A program made the position numbers and the translations under genes. 64,000 nt of DNA, taken from positions 1-64,000 of the forward strand of contig NC_018312.1 of the NCBI RefSeq assembly GCF_000234665.1, in the 5' to 3' direction. The notes under the pieces were generated by a model. It ran no database searches. It was not told the origin of the DNA and saw nothing but the letters and a program-made list of their open reading frames with translations. How positions within the stretch are numbered: position 1 is the first letter of the stretch; each line of letters begins with the position of its first letter. Below, piece after piece: positions 19,446 through 29,222 of the stretch. The stretch is from Leishmania mexicana MHOM/GT/2001/U1103. Its lineage: Eukaryota; Euglenozoa; Kinetoplastea; Trypanosomatida; Trypanosomatidae.

Positions 19446-22400
19446 TGTTTTCCTTTTGAGCACAGAATCGTAAGAGCTTCTCAATCAGAGGGCCACTTCT
19501 GCAGGAGGACGAAGGTAAAACGCGCACGCACCATGTAAGTTCAACGGATGTCCTTTCTTTCCCTTTGCAGCTCGGGCCTGCGGTGGTTCTGTTGGTCGTG
19601 CGACACCAAGATGGAGGGGCGTCTTTTGATAGTGTTTCCTTCAGAAAAAAAAAGGAAACACGGGAAGATGGGAAGATGGGGAGCGGCGGAGCGGAGGTGG
19701 AAGCGGCAGAGGAGAGTCACGAAGAAGCTCCTCCCTGAGTGTGCTGGCGCGACTGTCACGCACAAACGACTGGAGACGCGTCTTCAGGGGTAGAAGACGA
19801 TGCAAAACGCAATGGGTGAGTGGGGCAAGAGAGATGGAAGGCTACAGTTCCACACCGGGAATAAAGTCGGCCGACAGCTGTTGAGACAACTCTGCGAAAC
19901 CTACGCTTTAGCCCACAGTTGCAGCGCCGTCAGCCAAAGGTCACCCTGCAGTACCTACGCTCGTGCGGAGCTAACCCAGAAAAAACTGCACATCATGTGC
20001 CGACAGACACGGAAGTGTCATTTATTTCTTTTTGGCCGTGCTCGCGTGTCCTGAGCGTTGACTACTGGCGACAAACTCTCCCTCTCTCCTCTTACCTCCT
20101 CCTCTCAGTCCTGAGTCGGCAGGTGAATGCGCCAGCGCGTGCGGAACACAAAAAAAGAGAGGGATACAGCCACATGTCCATCATTTACCCCATCCCACTG
20201 ATCCCATTCCATTCCGGATCCCTCCAACGGTTTAGAACGTACGTCGAACAGGAATATTGCGTATGCGGCTGTGGTGTCGACGGTGCAGAGGGGGAGGGGG
20301 TACGGTTCCGCTGAGTTGCGACGGACTGATTCCCAAAAACTAGCTGTGTGTGGGCATTCTCATGCACGGCTAAGCCTCGCGCGGCCTCATCTTCGCGGAG
20401 GTCAGCAAGGAATACACCGGGCACCGATAGCGCCTCACGAGTTTCGAAGATTTGGGAAAAGGCGGAGGCCTTACGCACGTGGGGTTTCTGATTGCGGATC
20501 GCTCGATCATTCATGCTGCTAAAGGAAAGGGTGCAGGTGTCGGTGGAATTCATCCATCGCCTCGAGGCGGCTGTGGACCGATTCATGGACAGCCGCCCGC
20601 GCCCGCTGCCGGGGAGACGAAGCGGATGCTGCCATGGGATGAGTGACGGCGGGTCTGGCAAGACATGGATGCTGCCGCTTCTGAAGCGCTCCATTGCGGA
20701 CCGACACACCCACAGGGGCGGATCCGCGGGCGCTCTTCCGCATCCCCTTCTCCGTGCTCGACACGTGGCATGTACGCAAGGCGTCACTGCAGGGCAGACA
20801 CAGCGTGTGCTGGCTCATTCTGGTAGCGGCACCGCAGGCCCGCTGCTGGAGGTGTAATTGCGCTGCTCGGCACGCACTGCCCCCCGGTTTGCACCACTTC
20901 GGCGGCCTCACGCTCCGCACCGACAGCGAGCATCTGCACGAGGCTCCTCATCTGGGGACTGGCTCGCTGACGTGCCTCGTGCAGCGGACGAGCCACTACC
21001 GGCGACGCGCCATGCCTCTGGGTGGTAACCGTGGATGCCACGGCTGTGTGTGCATGGCAAGGTGGCCGTCGCGGTGACGCCCGACGGGAGAGCTGTGGAA
21101 ACTGCTGCGTGCGCGATCCGCGCGGTGTGTCCTCGCCATAGAGCCCGGCGACCGTGTCGGAGGAACGTGTCGCAGCACTCGGGGGCCGACATGATGGAGC
21201 GCTGCGGCTGACGCAGCTGCGCGGCCGGCTGCGTCTTCTCCGTGGTGAGTGAGGAAGAGGGTCTGGTGAGGAGACGGCCTGTACTATGGCAGCGGAGGTA
21301 TACGTGGCCGGCGTCCGACTGACCTGCTCGCCGTGGCTCTGCGTGCTGTGCGACGCTGGTGGAGTGGCGGACCGAAAAGCGTCGCTCTCCCCGGGACCCG
21401 TGCCTGAGGGGCTGATGCCCCCAGCCGTGTTGGGCGCCGCTGGCAGGAGGGTCTATCGGCTGGGAGCTGGGTCAGTGAGGTGAAGCGTTACCCCCTGAAG
21501 CGATGCAGGTGGCGGCAGCACCATTGGCTGGTCGCCCCCTGCAACACCGCGCGACGTGCTAGGCATGTGCGAGTTGATGTGTGGATAGGCCGCATGCGGA
21601 TTGCAGGCACGTGTCGAGCGGTGAGGCAGGCAGCGGGGTCGGCCATGCAGACGGCATGCCGGTCGAAGGTCCCTGTCCACCGTGACGAAGCTGGCGTCGC
21701 TCTCCCCCACGTGTTGCATGGGTGATGTGCCGCCGCAATGCGAAGGTCGTCTGCCTTGGAGAAAAAACTGTCGGAAAGCGGCGCGCGGCGTCAGCTGGAC
21801 ACATCACAATGAAGTAGCCCATAGGGTGTCTTGCGGACGACTGCGGCTCAAGGCTGGGCTCTTGATGGTTCCCGCTCACGTGGTTTTGTGGATTCTCGAA
21901 GGGGCGGGTCAACTGTCCCCCAATGGGGGTCGCATTTTGTTGCTGGGTGGCCGATCGCTGGTCTCGCTGTCCAGGGGGTGCCCAGGGTGAGCTGGACAAG
22001 GGGTACACAGGTGGGCTGCTGCGAATGGCACAACTGCTCACTAGGCCGACGACGACGACCGGTGCGGTGTACGGCCTCTGCACCGACGCGTCATTGCGCA
22101 AATGGGTGCCGCGTGCGTGAAGCGGGCCACAGAGCATGCCGGCGTCATGGGGCACGCGATGGGGACACGGCCCCGCCGACCGTGTAGGTGCGCTATGCAT
22201 TTGCAGGCTCCCTTTCTTTCTTGTCTACTGGCGCTGCGGTTCACCCTCATGTACGTAGAACTTCTGGCATAGCTGTTTTATTCAAGAGCTACTCACACAG
22301 TCACGTAGCCATTGCCGAACTCCATGACTACACGCCTCCCTTGCCATATGTGATACACGGCCGGTTGCATAGAATCCTGCGCAAGCTCCGCCTCAAGGCC

Positions 22401-22831
22401 GAACCGTGATCCCGCCTACTAGGCGTGAAGGGGGACAACAGGCGGCACGGCGTGGCGAAAGAACGGAAGGTGAAAGGCCGGGTGTCTGCGCACTCTCGAG
22501 AGTAGGCAGACAAAACATGTGCGCTTATCTTTTTCCGTATGCAATCGACGCACTGTGTACCTTCCGGTAAGGCCTCGGTGCAGCGGTCCCCCTCCCATCT
22601 CACCTTTCTCGCCTCCCTCTCTCCTGCTCGCAAACGAAGGGAAGTACTCTATTCGACGGTGCGCCCTCTTGAGCAGGGGGCGTGGGTGGTGGCGGTGCAC
22701 GCGGCCGAGACGCCACGGCGACGTGACGGAGTCCGCAGAAAAGAGCGCTGGCAGCAGAGGGAGTCATGTACGTGGCCAGAAAACGAGGAAATGGCGGAAG
22801 CGAGTAGCAACGATGGCTTCGTTCGTTTCTC
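19446..22831. other. 3.4-kb GC-rich region without an intact gene
   Basis: The largest unexplained interval in the gene-dense part. Sequence from about 20250 to 22250 is GC-rich and repeat-like, unlike the AT-richer UTRs elsewhere. No frame on either strand shows a full protein; several overlapping 80-210-residue frames on both strands are Arg/Pro/Ala-rich. On the + strand, around 20640-20680, a frame contains SDGGSGKTW, which looks like a P-loop, within a sequence broken by stops. It may hold a degenerate gene or decayed retroposon on the strand opposite to the polycistron. The 19541-19740 part is the likely 5' leader of the nucleoside hydrolase. Confidence 0.4.
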
Positions 22832-23410
22832 TTACGTAATCGTGCGGTACGGGAGAAACTCAACCTCCAATGACTGCGGAACATAATCGCCTAGCAAGTC
22901 GTATGACCTCTCCGGCGTAACATCGCGGCGGAACTCTGTCACATGCTCCGTCCACAGGTGATAGCGGCCGATTTCGTACCACAGCAGTACTGTGAAGAGA
23001 CCGAGATAGCCGACGTTCTTTCGAGCAGAGCCACTTTTGGCCATCAGCCGCGCGAGGCACCCGATGGCACCCATTCCAGCAGCAAAGAAACCACTTTGAT
23101 GACCGACAAGCCCATTGTTTACTTTGTGCGCCTTGACGCTGTTGTAGTAGACAACGCAGATGGCAAACATGCCCATCCACCACTTCTCTTTGTTGCGTAC
23201 CTTCATGGTGAGGCACGTCGCAAAAGACGAGAAGAGACATAGACAGGCGAAGGGCAGACCGCTTTTTGGAAGCACCGCAGCTGGCTGCAACACCGCGACA
23301 CTGTGAAGCAGCGGCGCATACGCACCGGCGTAGTGGTACCCGCGTCGGTTGACGTCCTCCTGGTCGTCGATATCGAAGAGGAGCTTGCGCAGCGCAAAGG
23401 ACCCACTCAT
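22832..23410 (-). CDS. Multi-pass membrane protein, hypothetical
   Basis: A 192-residue protein starting at MSGSFALRKLLF (23410). Four hydrophobic segments are visible at about residues 52-68 (FACLCLFSSFATCL), 75-91 (WWMGMFAICVVYYNSV), 106-122 (FFAAGMGAIGCLARLM) and 131-147 (VGYLGLFTVLLWYEIG), with a conserved-looking soluble tail (RYHLWTEHVTEF, YVPQSLEVEFLPYRTIT). No known family recognised. The size and pattern resemble small mitochondrial inner-membrane or ER proteins; location is inference. A longer frame upstream of 23410 reads like UTR. Confidence 0.7.
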   Translation of the reverse strand: MSGSFALRKLLFDIDDQEDVNRRGYHYAGAYAPLLHSVAVLQPAAVLPKSGLPFACLCLFSSFATCLTMKVRNKEKWWMGMFAICVVYYNSVKAHKVNNGLVGHQSGFFAAGMGAIGCLARLMAKSGSARKNVGYLGLFTVLLWYEIGRYHLWTEHVTEFRRDVTPERSYDLLGDYVPQSLEVEFLPYRTIT

Positions 23411-24481
23411 CGTGTGTGGCGTGCCACCGAAGGTGCTCACTTGTTCTGTGACGTTAAGCAGGCGACGTGTCTGCCGGAAAAGCAGAGAGCGACAACAGTC
23501 AGAGATGCACATTCAATGTCCCCCATCAGCACGGCGTATTTGCACGGGCGACGTGGGGCCCGAAGAGAGAGTAGGGGAGGGGAAGGGTCCAAGTGGACAA
23601 GATACAAAAACGTAGCTGCAGCGCTTCAATGCAAAGCACCTCCTAGAGCACAAAAGCGGTATCATCATTAGGGGACACGTCGACCTACGTGGCCTCGCCA
23701 TTCATCGGCTCCCAGCACCGCGCAAGGAACTGGCCATAGTGTCCTAGAACACTGCTTATCGCATCAGAGAACATGTCTCGAGTCAAGCGACGCACGGACG
23801 CTACTAATGCGCGACGCAGACATTCTGAAGGTTGGCACCGCCCCCTACGCTTTCCCGCTTCTCGCCCATCGGCCTCTTTAAGTTCCTCCACGAATGCCCC
23901 GCGATATGAAGGAGTTGAACGCAGAAAAAGACACAACACATGTAGTAGTACCTACACATGCACAGTAGGCACGTGAGCACCTGCTGCAGGGTCATGAAGC
24001 GTTAAAGAAAACCTCCCCCTCCACATGCGCATGACCAAGAAAAACGGCAACAAAACGCCGCGCTGCACCGCGAGAAGACGATTACACATCCGCATCCTTT
24101 GTTATCCATCGCTAAGAGCACAAGGGACATCTACGCAACGAGGCCCATTTGCTGACCCTCAACTTCATCACACTGTTGTGCTGAACTCTCGCCTTTGTCT
24201 CTCCGCACTCACGCGAGGCGGTTGCATTGCGCATTTACGGCGGCAGGTGCACACGCCGGATAGCTGTGTGCTCATAGCACCTCAGCAGCTCCCCCTCCCC
24301 TACACGTGTGTACCGTGCCATCCTCCAATTAATTCGGGTAGTAGCAAATTTACTCGTTCGTCGATCGCACATCCCCCTCCCATCCCTCTCCGTTCACTCC
24401 CAGTACGTAAAAACAAAAGAACGCAGAAACGATAATCCCATCGACGCCATCGGAGAAACCAAATCCCACGGCACGGATGAG
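23411..24481. other. Intergenic region upstream of repeat copy B
   Basis: About 1.07 kb. An 84-codon open frame at 23685-23939 on the minus strand looks partly protein-like (AISSVLGHYGQFLARCWEP) but lacks an ATG for its first two thirds and is not called. The rest shows no coding signal. Confidence 0.4.
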
Positions 24482-25817
24482 GGACCTGGTCACCAGTCTC
24501 AGACGCCAGGCGGGACATCGCCCGAAGCCGCGCTTGCCCGGCGATAGGGGACGATGCTCACCCAGCTGTGCACGTGCACCTGACCGCACTTTGGATTCCT
24601 GCAGCGACGGGTGGGTTGGCGGCGACAGCACGGAGTGCTGAGGGCGTGCCGCCTACTAGTGCGCTAGCGCTGTGCTGCCGAAACCGCCGCCAGAGCCTCG
24701 ACCCTCCCACCTGCGATGTGGTGTGATGGCGCCCGGCCCGGCGTCGCGCCCGGTATGCTACGCGGGATTCGCGGATCGCTCGAGGCACACCTCGGCTCAC
24801 GCAGCGGCTGCGCGCGCAATGTTGCTCTTGTGCACATGTCACGCGCGCTGCCGGGGCTTTCCCTGGCGGGTGCCCACTGCTCTCCCCCCTTGTGTTCCCT
24901 CAGGAGGACGGGCTATGCGCTCTTCGTGCGCAGGCACGCGTGCATCCGCGGCGCCCATCCGCCTGGACCCACCCACGCCTGTGAAGGGCGTGCGGGTGCA
25001 GGAGGGGGTGGCCCCTCCCCCCTTGCTGCCACAGACTCGTGGCAGTGCCTCACCTGCCGCGGCGCATGCGGGCAGGCCATCCGCACACACACACACGCCC
25101 CCTCCCTGCGGCATCGACGGTAATAGAGGATGGAGGACAGGAAGCCCCCGACGGACAGCAGCGTCCCCGTGAAGCAGGCCGCAGTGCGCAGAGGTGCGAG
25201 CGCTGTGTGCACGCGCTGTCGAGCACAGCTGGCATGGTGTATCACACCCAGACAGGGCATGGAGAGGTCAGCAGAGCAGGAGTGATGGATGGAAAAGCCG
25301 GGAAGAGATGCAAGCCGAGCATCACCAAAGCGCATGTGCTGTGCAAGCAGGCGGCGCCTCGTACCACCGACCGGGTGGGCTGATGAGCCGCAGGTGCCGG
25401 AGGCATGGCGGGGAGACCCCGAGCCACACCATGGAGCCTCCCAGACTGCGATGTGGAGAGTCGCCACGGCATGCAGGCAGAGCACGGGAACCCAGCGGGC
25501 CCTGAGATGCGGCTGGCCAGCTTTCTCCTTGAGCACATCCGGCATGCACCTAGACCGCTCCCTGCCACCCCGCACGTCAGACACCACCGCCTCGGTGTTG
25601 GGCTCCGACCGCGCAGCGCGTAGCCAAAGGCGGAGGGGGAAGAGGGGGGGACGCGCGAAAGGACATGCAGAGCCAGCTAGGCACGCGGCCCCATTCAAGG
25701 GCGGCGTGCCTCACCCTAGACGCGCCGGACGTGGGTGTAGGGCAGCAGGGGTAGGTGAACTGTGGTTTTGTGGTGTGCGTGTGTTTATCGAGTTGCCTCG
25801 GGGGGAGGGACAGGTTG
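24482..25817 (+). mobile_element. 1.6-kb retroposon-like repeat, copy B (5'-truncated, inverted)
   Basis: Reverse complement of A positions 16748-18083, same length (1336 bp, no indels seen), with three substitutions noted. It lacks the last 289 bp of A, the end that carries the Pr77-like signature, so it is 5'-truncated if the element reads as proposed. Truncation at the 5' end is typical of target-primed reverse transcription. It shares with A an 18-bp 3' terminal segment (ending caggttg at 25817) that C lacks. No target-site duplication is visible. It lies downstream of the mitoferrin-like gene in antisense orientation. Confidence 0.8.
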
Positions 25818-26144
25818 GTGAAAACATTGAAATGTTACTAGCATACCTCGGCGTCTGTGTGTGTGTTTCTTGAACACTTAGGGCCAAGCGAGGAAGGTTT
25901 AAAGCGAATGGAAGGCGTCGAGGAAGAGGATTCGACGAGATGCCAGCTCGTGGGTGGAAAGCGCTCTCGAGCCGTGCGCTTCACGTTGACGTTGCGGCAC
26001 GAGGTTTTTTCGCGTCAGCTGAAGCTGCGCGGCCTTTTCTCTTAGCGTCGCGCGACATGCGTGGCAGGTGGGAGAGGGGGCTGACTCCTCCCAAATCACT
26101 GTGTGTTCGCTGCCTCTACTTGCTCACACTCGCACACAAGTACC
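25818..26144. other. Intergenic, 3' region of the mitoferrin-like gene
   Basis: 327 bp between the carrier stop and repeat copy B. Unique sequence with a GT run near 25855-25866. No gene is seen. Confidence 0.45.
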
Positions 26145-27020
26145 TCACAAGAGACTCTTGTGGGATGCTAGCGCGCTCTTCACGGTTTCGTACGTCACCA
26201 TCATGATGGCGCCAGAGGGAGCTGTGTAGAGGATGCGCGGTACAACACCAGAATAGACGCCGCGCACTCCTCGTAGCTGGATCAACTCACTCAGAGTGTG
26301 ACGGAAGCCCATCCCGTGACCGAGCTGAAGATGTGTTTTGACCGTGTCAAAGGGGAATGAGACAACCGCCGCGCACGCGCCTGCCACAAAGCCAGCGGCC
26401 ATGTAGTCTACCGTCATCTCGTCTTCGCGGTTGCGCACGTTGCCATGCCCGCGAGACGCAAGGAAACCCTCGTAGGCGAGCCAGTAGGCCGAGAAATGAG
26501 GAATATTCATTATCACCGTCGTCGGCAACGAAGCGAAAAGGGCCCCGACGCCTTCGGTTCGCACAATTCGCCTGGCACACTCTACCGAGCTACTAAAGCA
26601 GCGGTGCTTGTCCATTTGCATCCGTTGCTTAATCACGTCGAACGGCGTAGATACCGTGTCGTGGGCGACAGTGGAAAACGAAGCCGCAGCAGCGATGCCC
26701 ATGTTGGTGTCGTCGCCAAAGAGGCGCTTGAGGGCCTCGTACACGCTGAAGTACGCACCATGCGCTGGAATCGCTGACACGAGCACCGGCACGCATCCGC
26801 GATAGAGGTGTGTTAGCCGCTCGTGGTTCCACAAGTGTCTCACAACGTGGCAGATACTTCGCGCACCCCCGCCCTGCATGCGCGTCTTGATCGTGTCGCA
26901 GGGAAACATTACAAAGTGCTCCGCGAAGCCAGCAATACCGCCTGCAGCCAGCTCCTCCAATGAGAATTGAAGCGCGCCATGCTGGGCCGCGGAGGTGGTG
27001 GGTGAGGTGCTGCCAGACAT
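26145..27020 (-). CDS. Mitoferrin-like mitochondrial iron carrier
   Basis: A 291-residue mitochondrial carrier (SLC25 family), inner membrane, six helices in three repeats. The three signature motifs are visible: FPCDTIKTRMQ, TPFDVIKQRMQM and FPFDTVKTHLQ. Features closer to mitoferrin (MRS3/4, SLC25A28/37) than to other carriers are AIPAHGAYFSVYEALKR in repeat 1, VAHDTVSTPFDVIKQRMQ at the start of repeat 2 and TTVIMNIPHFSAYW after it. Predicted role: Fe2+ import for Fe-S and heme pathways; in Leishmania the homologue is known as LMIT1/MIT1. The upstream open frame starts with GTG, so the ATG at 27020 (MSGSTSPT) is used. Substrate assignment is by family resemblance only. Confidence 0.88.
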   Translation of the reverse strand: MSGSTSPTTSAAQHGALQFSLEELAAGGIAGFAEHFVMFPCDTIKTRMQGGGARSICHVVRHLWNHERLTHLYRGCVPVLVSAIPAHGAYFSVYEALKRLFGDDTNMGIAAAASFSTVAHDTVSTPFDVIKQRMQMDKHRCFSSSVECARRIVRTEGVGALFASLPTTVIMNIPHFSAYWLAYEGFLASRGHGNVRNREDEMTVDYMAAGFVAGACAAVVSFPFDTVKTHLQLGHGMGFRHTLSELIQLRGVRGVYSGVVPRILYTAPSGAIMMVTYETVKSALASHKSLL

Positions 27021-27620
27021 GCACTTCACCGCGGGTAATTACGCTGTCACTCTAGGAGACGCAAAAAGACGCAAACTGTGTACTGCTGTCAGATCCGCTG
27101 CTGAAAGCATTGTGTGGGAGGAGTACGGAGCAGAGAGAAAGGGTGTGTTCAAGCCAGTGTGAGAGCGGTTGCGTCGATAGTCGCCGAGTTGCCGTGGCCA
27201 GCAGAGGACAAGGATATGAACGAAAAGCGGAATAACAGAGATCATCAGCGAATGAGAAGAGGACGGTGGTGAGGGTGGGGGGGGGAGAAGTCACAAAAGA
27301 CGCCGATATTGTCCTCGTGCGTGTTTTGACGGCGAAAAGCTCCCATCAGCGAGGACGCTTCTGTCGGAGCGAGAACGTACCACGAAACGGCCATGTGTAG
27401 TCTCGTGAGTTCCTTTGTTTCTTTGCGCACAAAAGGCGCGAAGGGCGCAGGAGCGCTGGGAACAAAGCGCACAAATATGCAGGCCTAGACGTGCATATTT
27501 CACAGTGGGGCTGTAAAGACGCAACACGAGCCCTCGGAGCAGCCTCTCAGCATCACAGTGAAGAAGGTGCAAAAAAAAAGAGGTGCACGGCATCCAACTG
27601 GGGCTTGGTGCTGCCGGTAT
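27021..27620. other. Intergenic region
   Basis: 600 bp, holding the 5' UTR of the carrier and the 3' UTR of the peptidase. A G run with flanking purines at about 27255-27290 is a C/T-rich tract on the transcribed strand. No gene is seen. Confidence 0.45.
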
Positions 27621-28235
27621 CTATGCGGACGGCAAGACACGAGCGTGCTCAACCCACATCTCGGCGAAAAGAGAGACCAGCTTGCGTGACGGTATGAACC
27701 CAGACACACGTGAGCCGTCGCGCATGTTGGACGTGAGGTGGAGACCGACAATATGCTCACCGAAGACGTCCACTACAGGCGCACCGCTCGATCCGGTCAT
27801 GCTCACAGTGCCGCGTGCCACGCACTTCTCCGTTTCGCTCTCGATCACGACGCCTGGCGACACAATCGCGTCGTGTGGTGGCTTAGGGGACAACCATACA
27901 GTCGCCACCTGTGCCCCCACCGCGGGCAGATACCCTCGCAGCGAGGTGTGCGTCGTCACTTCCTCGCAGAGCCAGAAAACCACAACGTCATACGTGCTAT
28001 CCTTTGACGCGTACTCGACTGCCGCCCAGTGCCCTGGCCGTGTCAGCACGCTGAAGTCGCCGACATCGTCGCGAACGGCGTTGTAGTGGTGACCCGCAGT
28101 CATCACAATGGACGGGGCGATGGCCACGCAGCTGCCGAGAAAAGTGTCTTTCCAGTAAAGGGCGCAGATGGCACGAGTGAGGAACGGCGAAGGCTGAACA
28201 ATGGATGGCACCACGGAAAGTCCATGTGGCCTCAT
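27621..28235 (-). CDS. Small trypsin-fold serine peptidase
   Basis: A 204-residue protein with the chymotrypsin/trypsin (S1, clan PA) pattern. The histidine site reads VMTAGHH (His49), the aspartate site reads YDVVVFWL (Asp83, in place of the usual DIALL), and the nucleophile site reads TGSSGAPVV (Ser150, matching GxSGxP). All three catalytic residues therefore seem present, in the right order and spacing. The domain is nearly the whole protein; no PDZ domain, signal peptide or pro-segment is visible, unlike DegP/HtrA. Its substrate is unknown; a cytosolic or organellar processing peptidase is inferred. Trypsin-fold peptidases are few in trypanosomatids. ATG at 28235. Confidence 0.8.
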   Translation of the reverse strand: MRPHGLSVVPSIVQPSPFLTRAICALYWKDTFLGSCVAIAPSIVMTAGHHYNAVRDDVGDFSVLTRPGHWAAVEYASKDSTYDVVVFWLCEEVTTHTSLRGYLPAVGAQVATVWLSPKPPHDAIVSPGVVIESETEKCVARGTVSMTGSSGAPVVDVFGEHIVGLHLTSNMRDGSRVSGFIPSRKLVSLFAEMWVEHARVLPSA

Positions 28236-29222
28236 TGGCTCTTTTTGTTTCTCTCGTCAGCATAAACACTCTAGTTAAACGTGGTCCGGGCAACTCGTAA
28301 AGGTTCCCCGTGTCGATGGTGCGGGCAGCGACGACTCTCTGCACTCAAGGTCGACTGGTGACGGCGGAAAGGGAGAATAGTGCGGCAACGGTACAGCGAC
28401 TCACAGAGACGATGGATTTTACAGAGTGTTTGGCATGTTTGCAGGTTGTTGTGTGTTTGTGTGCATGTTCTGCTGCAGGACAAGTGGGTGTGGATAGAGC
28501 GCCTAGAGCATTCAGTGGCGAGGGAAAGGTGCAGAGTTTGTGTATTCGTTCGTGGCGAGCGATCCAGCGCTACAGTCACGTCTCTCTCTTTGTGTATTTG
28601 AAGGTCAAAGCACACAGAGACAGTGGGATGCGGTCAAGAGAGGCTATTGCCAGTAGCAAGACGACTGCCGAGGCGCCATCGCAGTCCGTTTCAGAAAAAA
28701 CACTCGACCAGTGTGCCCGCTTGACGATTGGGCCCAAGGAGCGCGTCCTGATCAGGGGGAGAGAAGGGGATGGGGCAGCAGGCATACGCAGGCACCAGTG
28801 CGTACATACACACCTCGGCACCCGCAACACATCCGAAGAAGCAGACGAGGTCGAGTGCGCCAGTTTGTCCCTGGGCACGTCTCTCTCTCCCTCGCCGCGA
28901 GCTCACGCCATCGTTTGCATGTGTGCGTGTCTGAGTACATGTGCGCTTGAAGGGAAGGCGGAATCAGGTGCTCGGGGTGTAGAGTGCAGAGGAATGAAGA
29001 ACGGCATCTAAAAAAAATGCGACATCAACGCCACACCTCTCGAAAGGATCAACAAGAAGATGCACATAAAAGAAACTGTATGAGAAAACGAAGCGCAAGG
29101 AGATTTCGAGACGCGTTGGCTGTACATGCGACAACTTCATCGAAGAGCACAAAGCGAAAACAAACAACAACCAAAAAGTAAACGCGAAAGCAAGACCTGT
29201 GAGAGGACGAAATCGCGCACTA
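28236..29222. other. Intergenic region
   Basis: About 990 bp. The + strand frame of 233 codons at 28310-29011 has low-complexity composition and lies on the wrong strand. A-rich runs at 29008-29016 and 29150-29180 are T-rich in the transcribed sense, near the IFT56 stop. No gene is called. Confidence 0.45.

Noticed and set aside
20185..20787. 200-codon minus-strand frame and a 213-codon frame at 21559-22200
   Set aside because: Low-complexity, overlapping with equal-length frames on the + strand, no domain recognised.
23685..23939. 84-codon minus-strand frame with some protein-like sequence
   Set aside because: First codon is GTG and the only internal ATG leaves about 30 residues; could be a remnant but not supported as a gene.
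1..24481. Strand-switch region near the telomere or at the 19.4-22.8 kb block
   Set aside because: Genes on both sides of every spacer are on the minus strand; no supported + strand gene exists.
27021..27029. Three-residue extension of the mitoferrin-like protein
   Set aside because: Begins at GTG; the next codon set gives an ATG at 27020.
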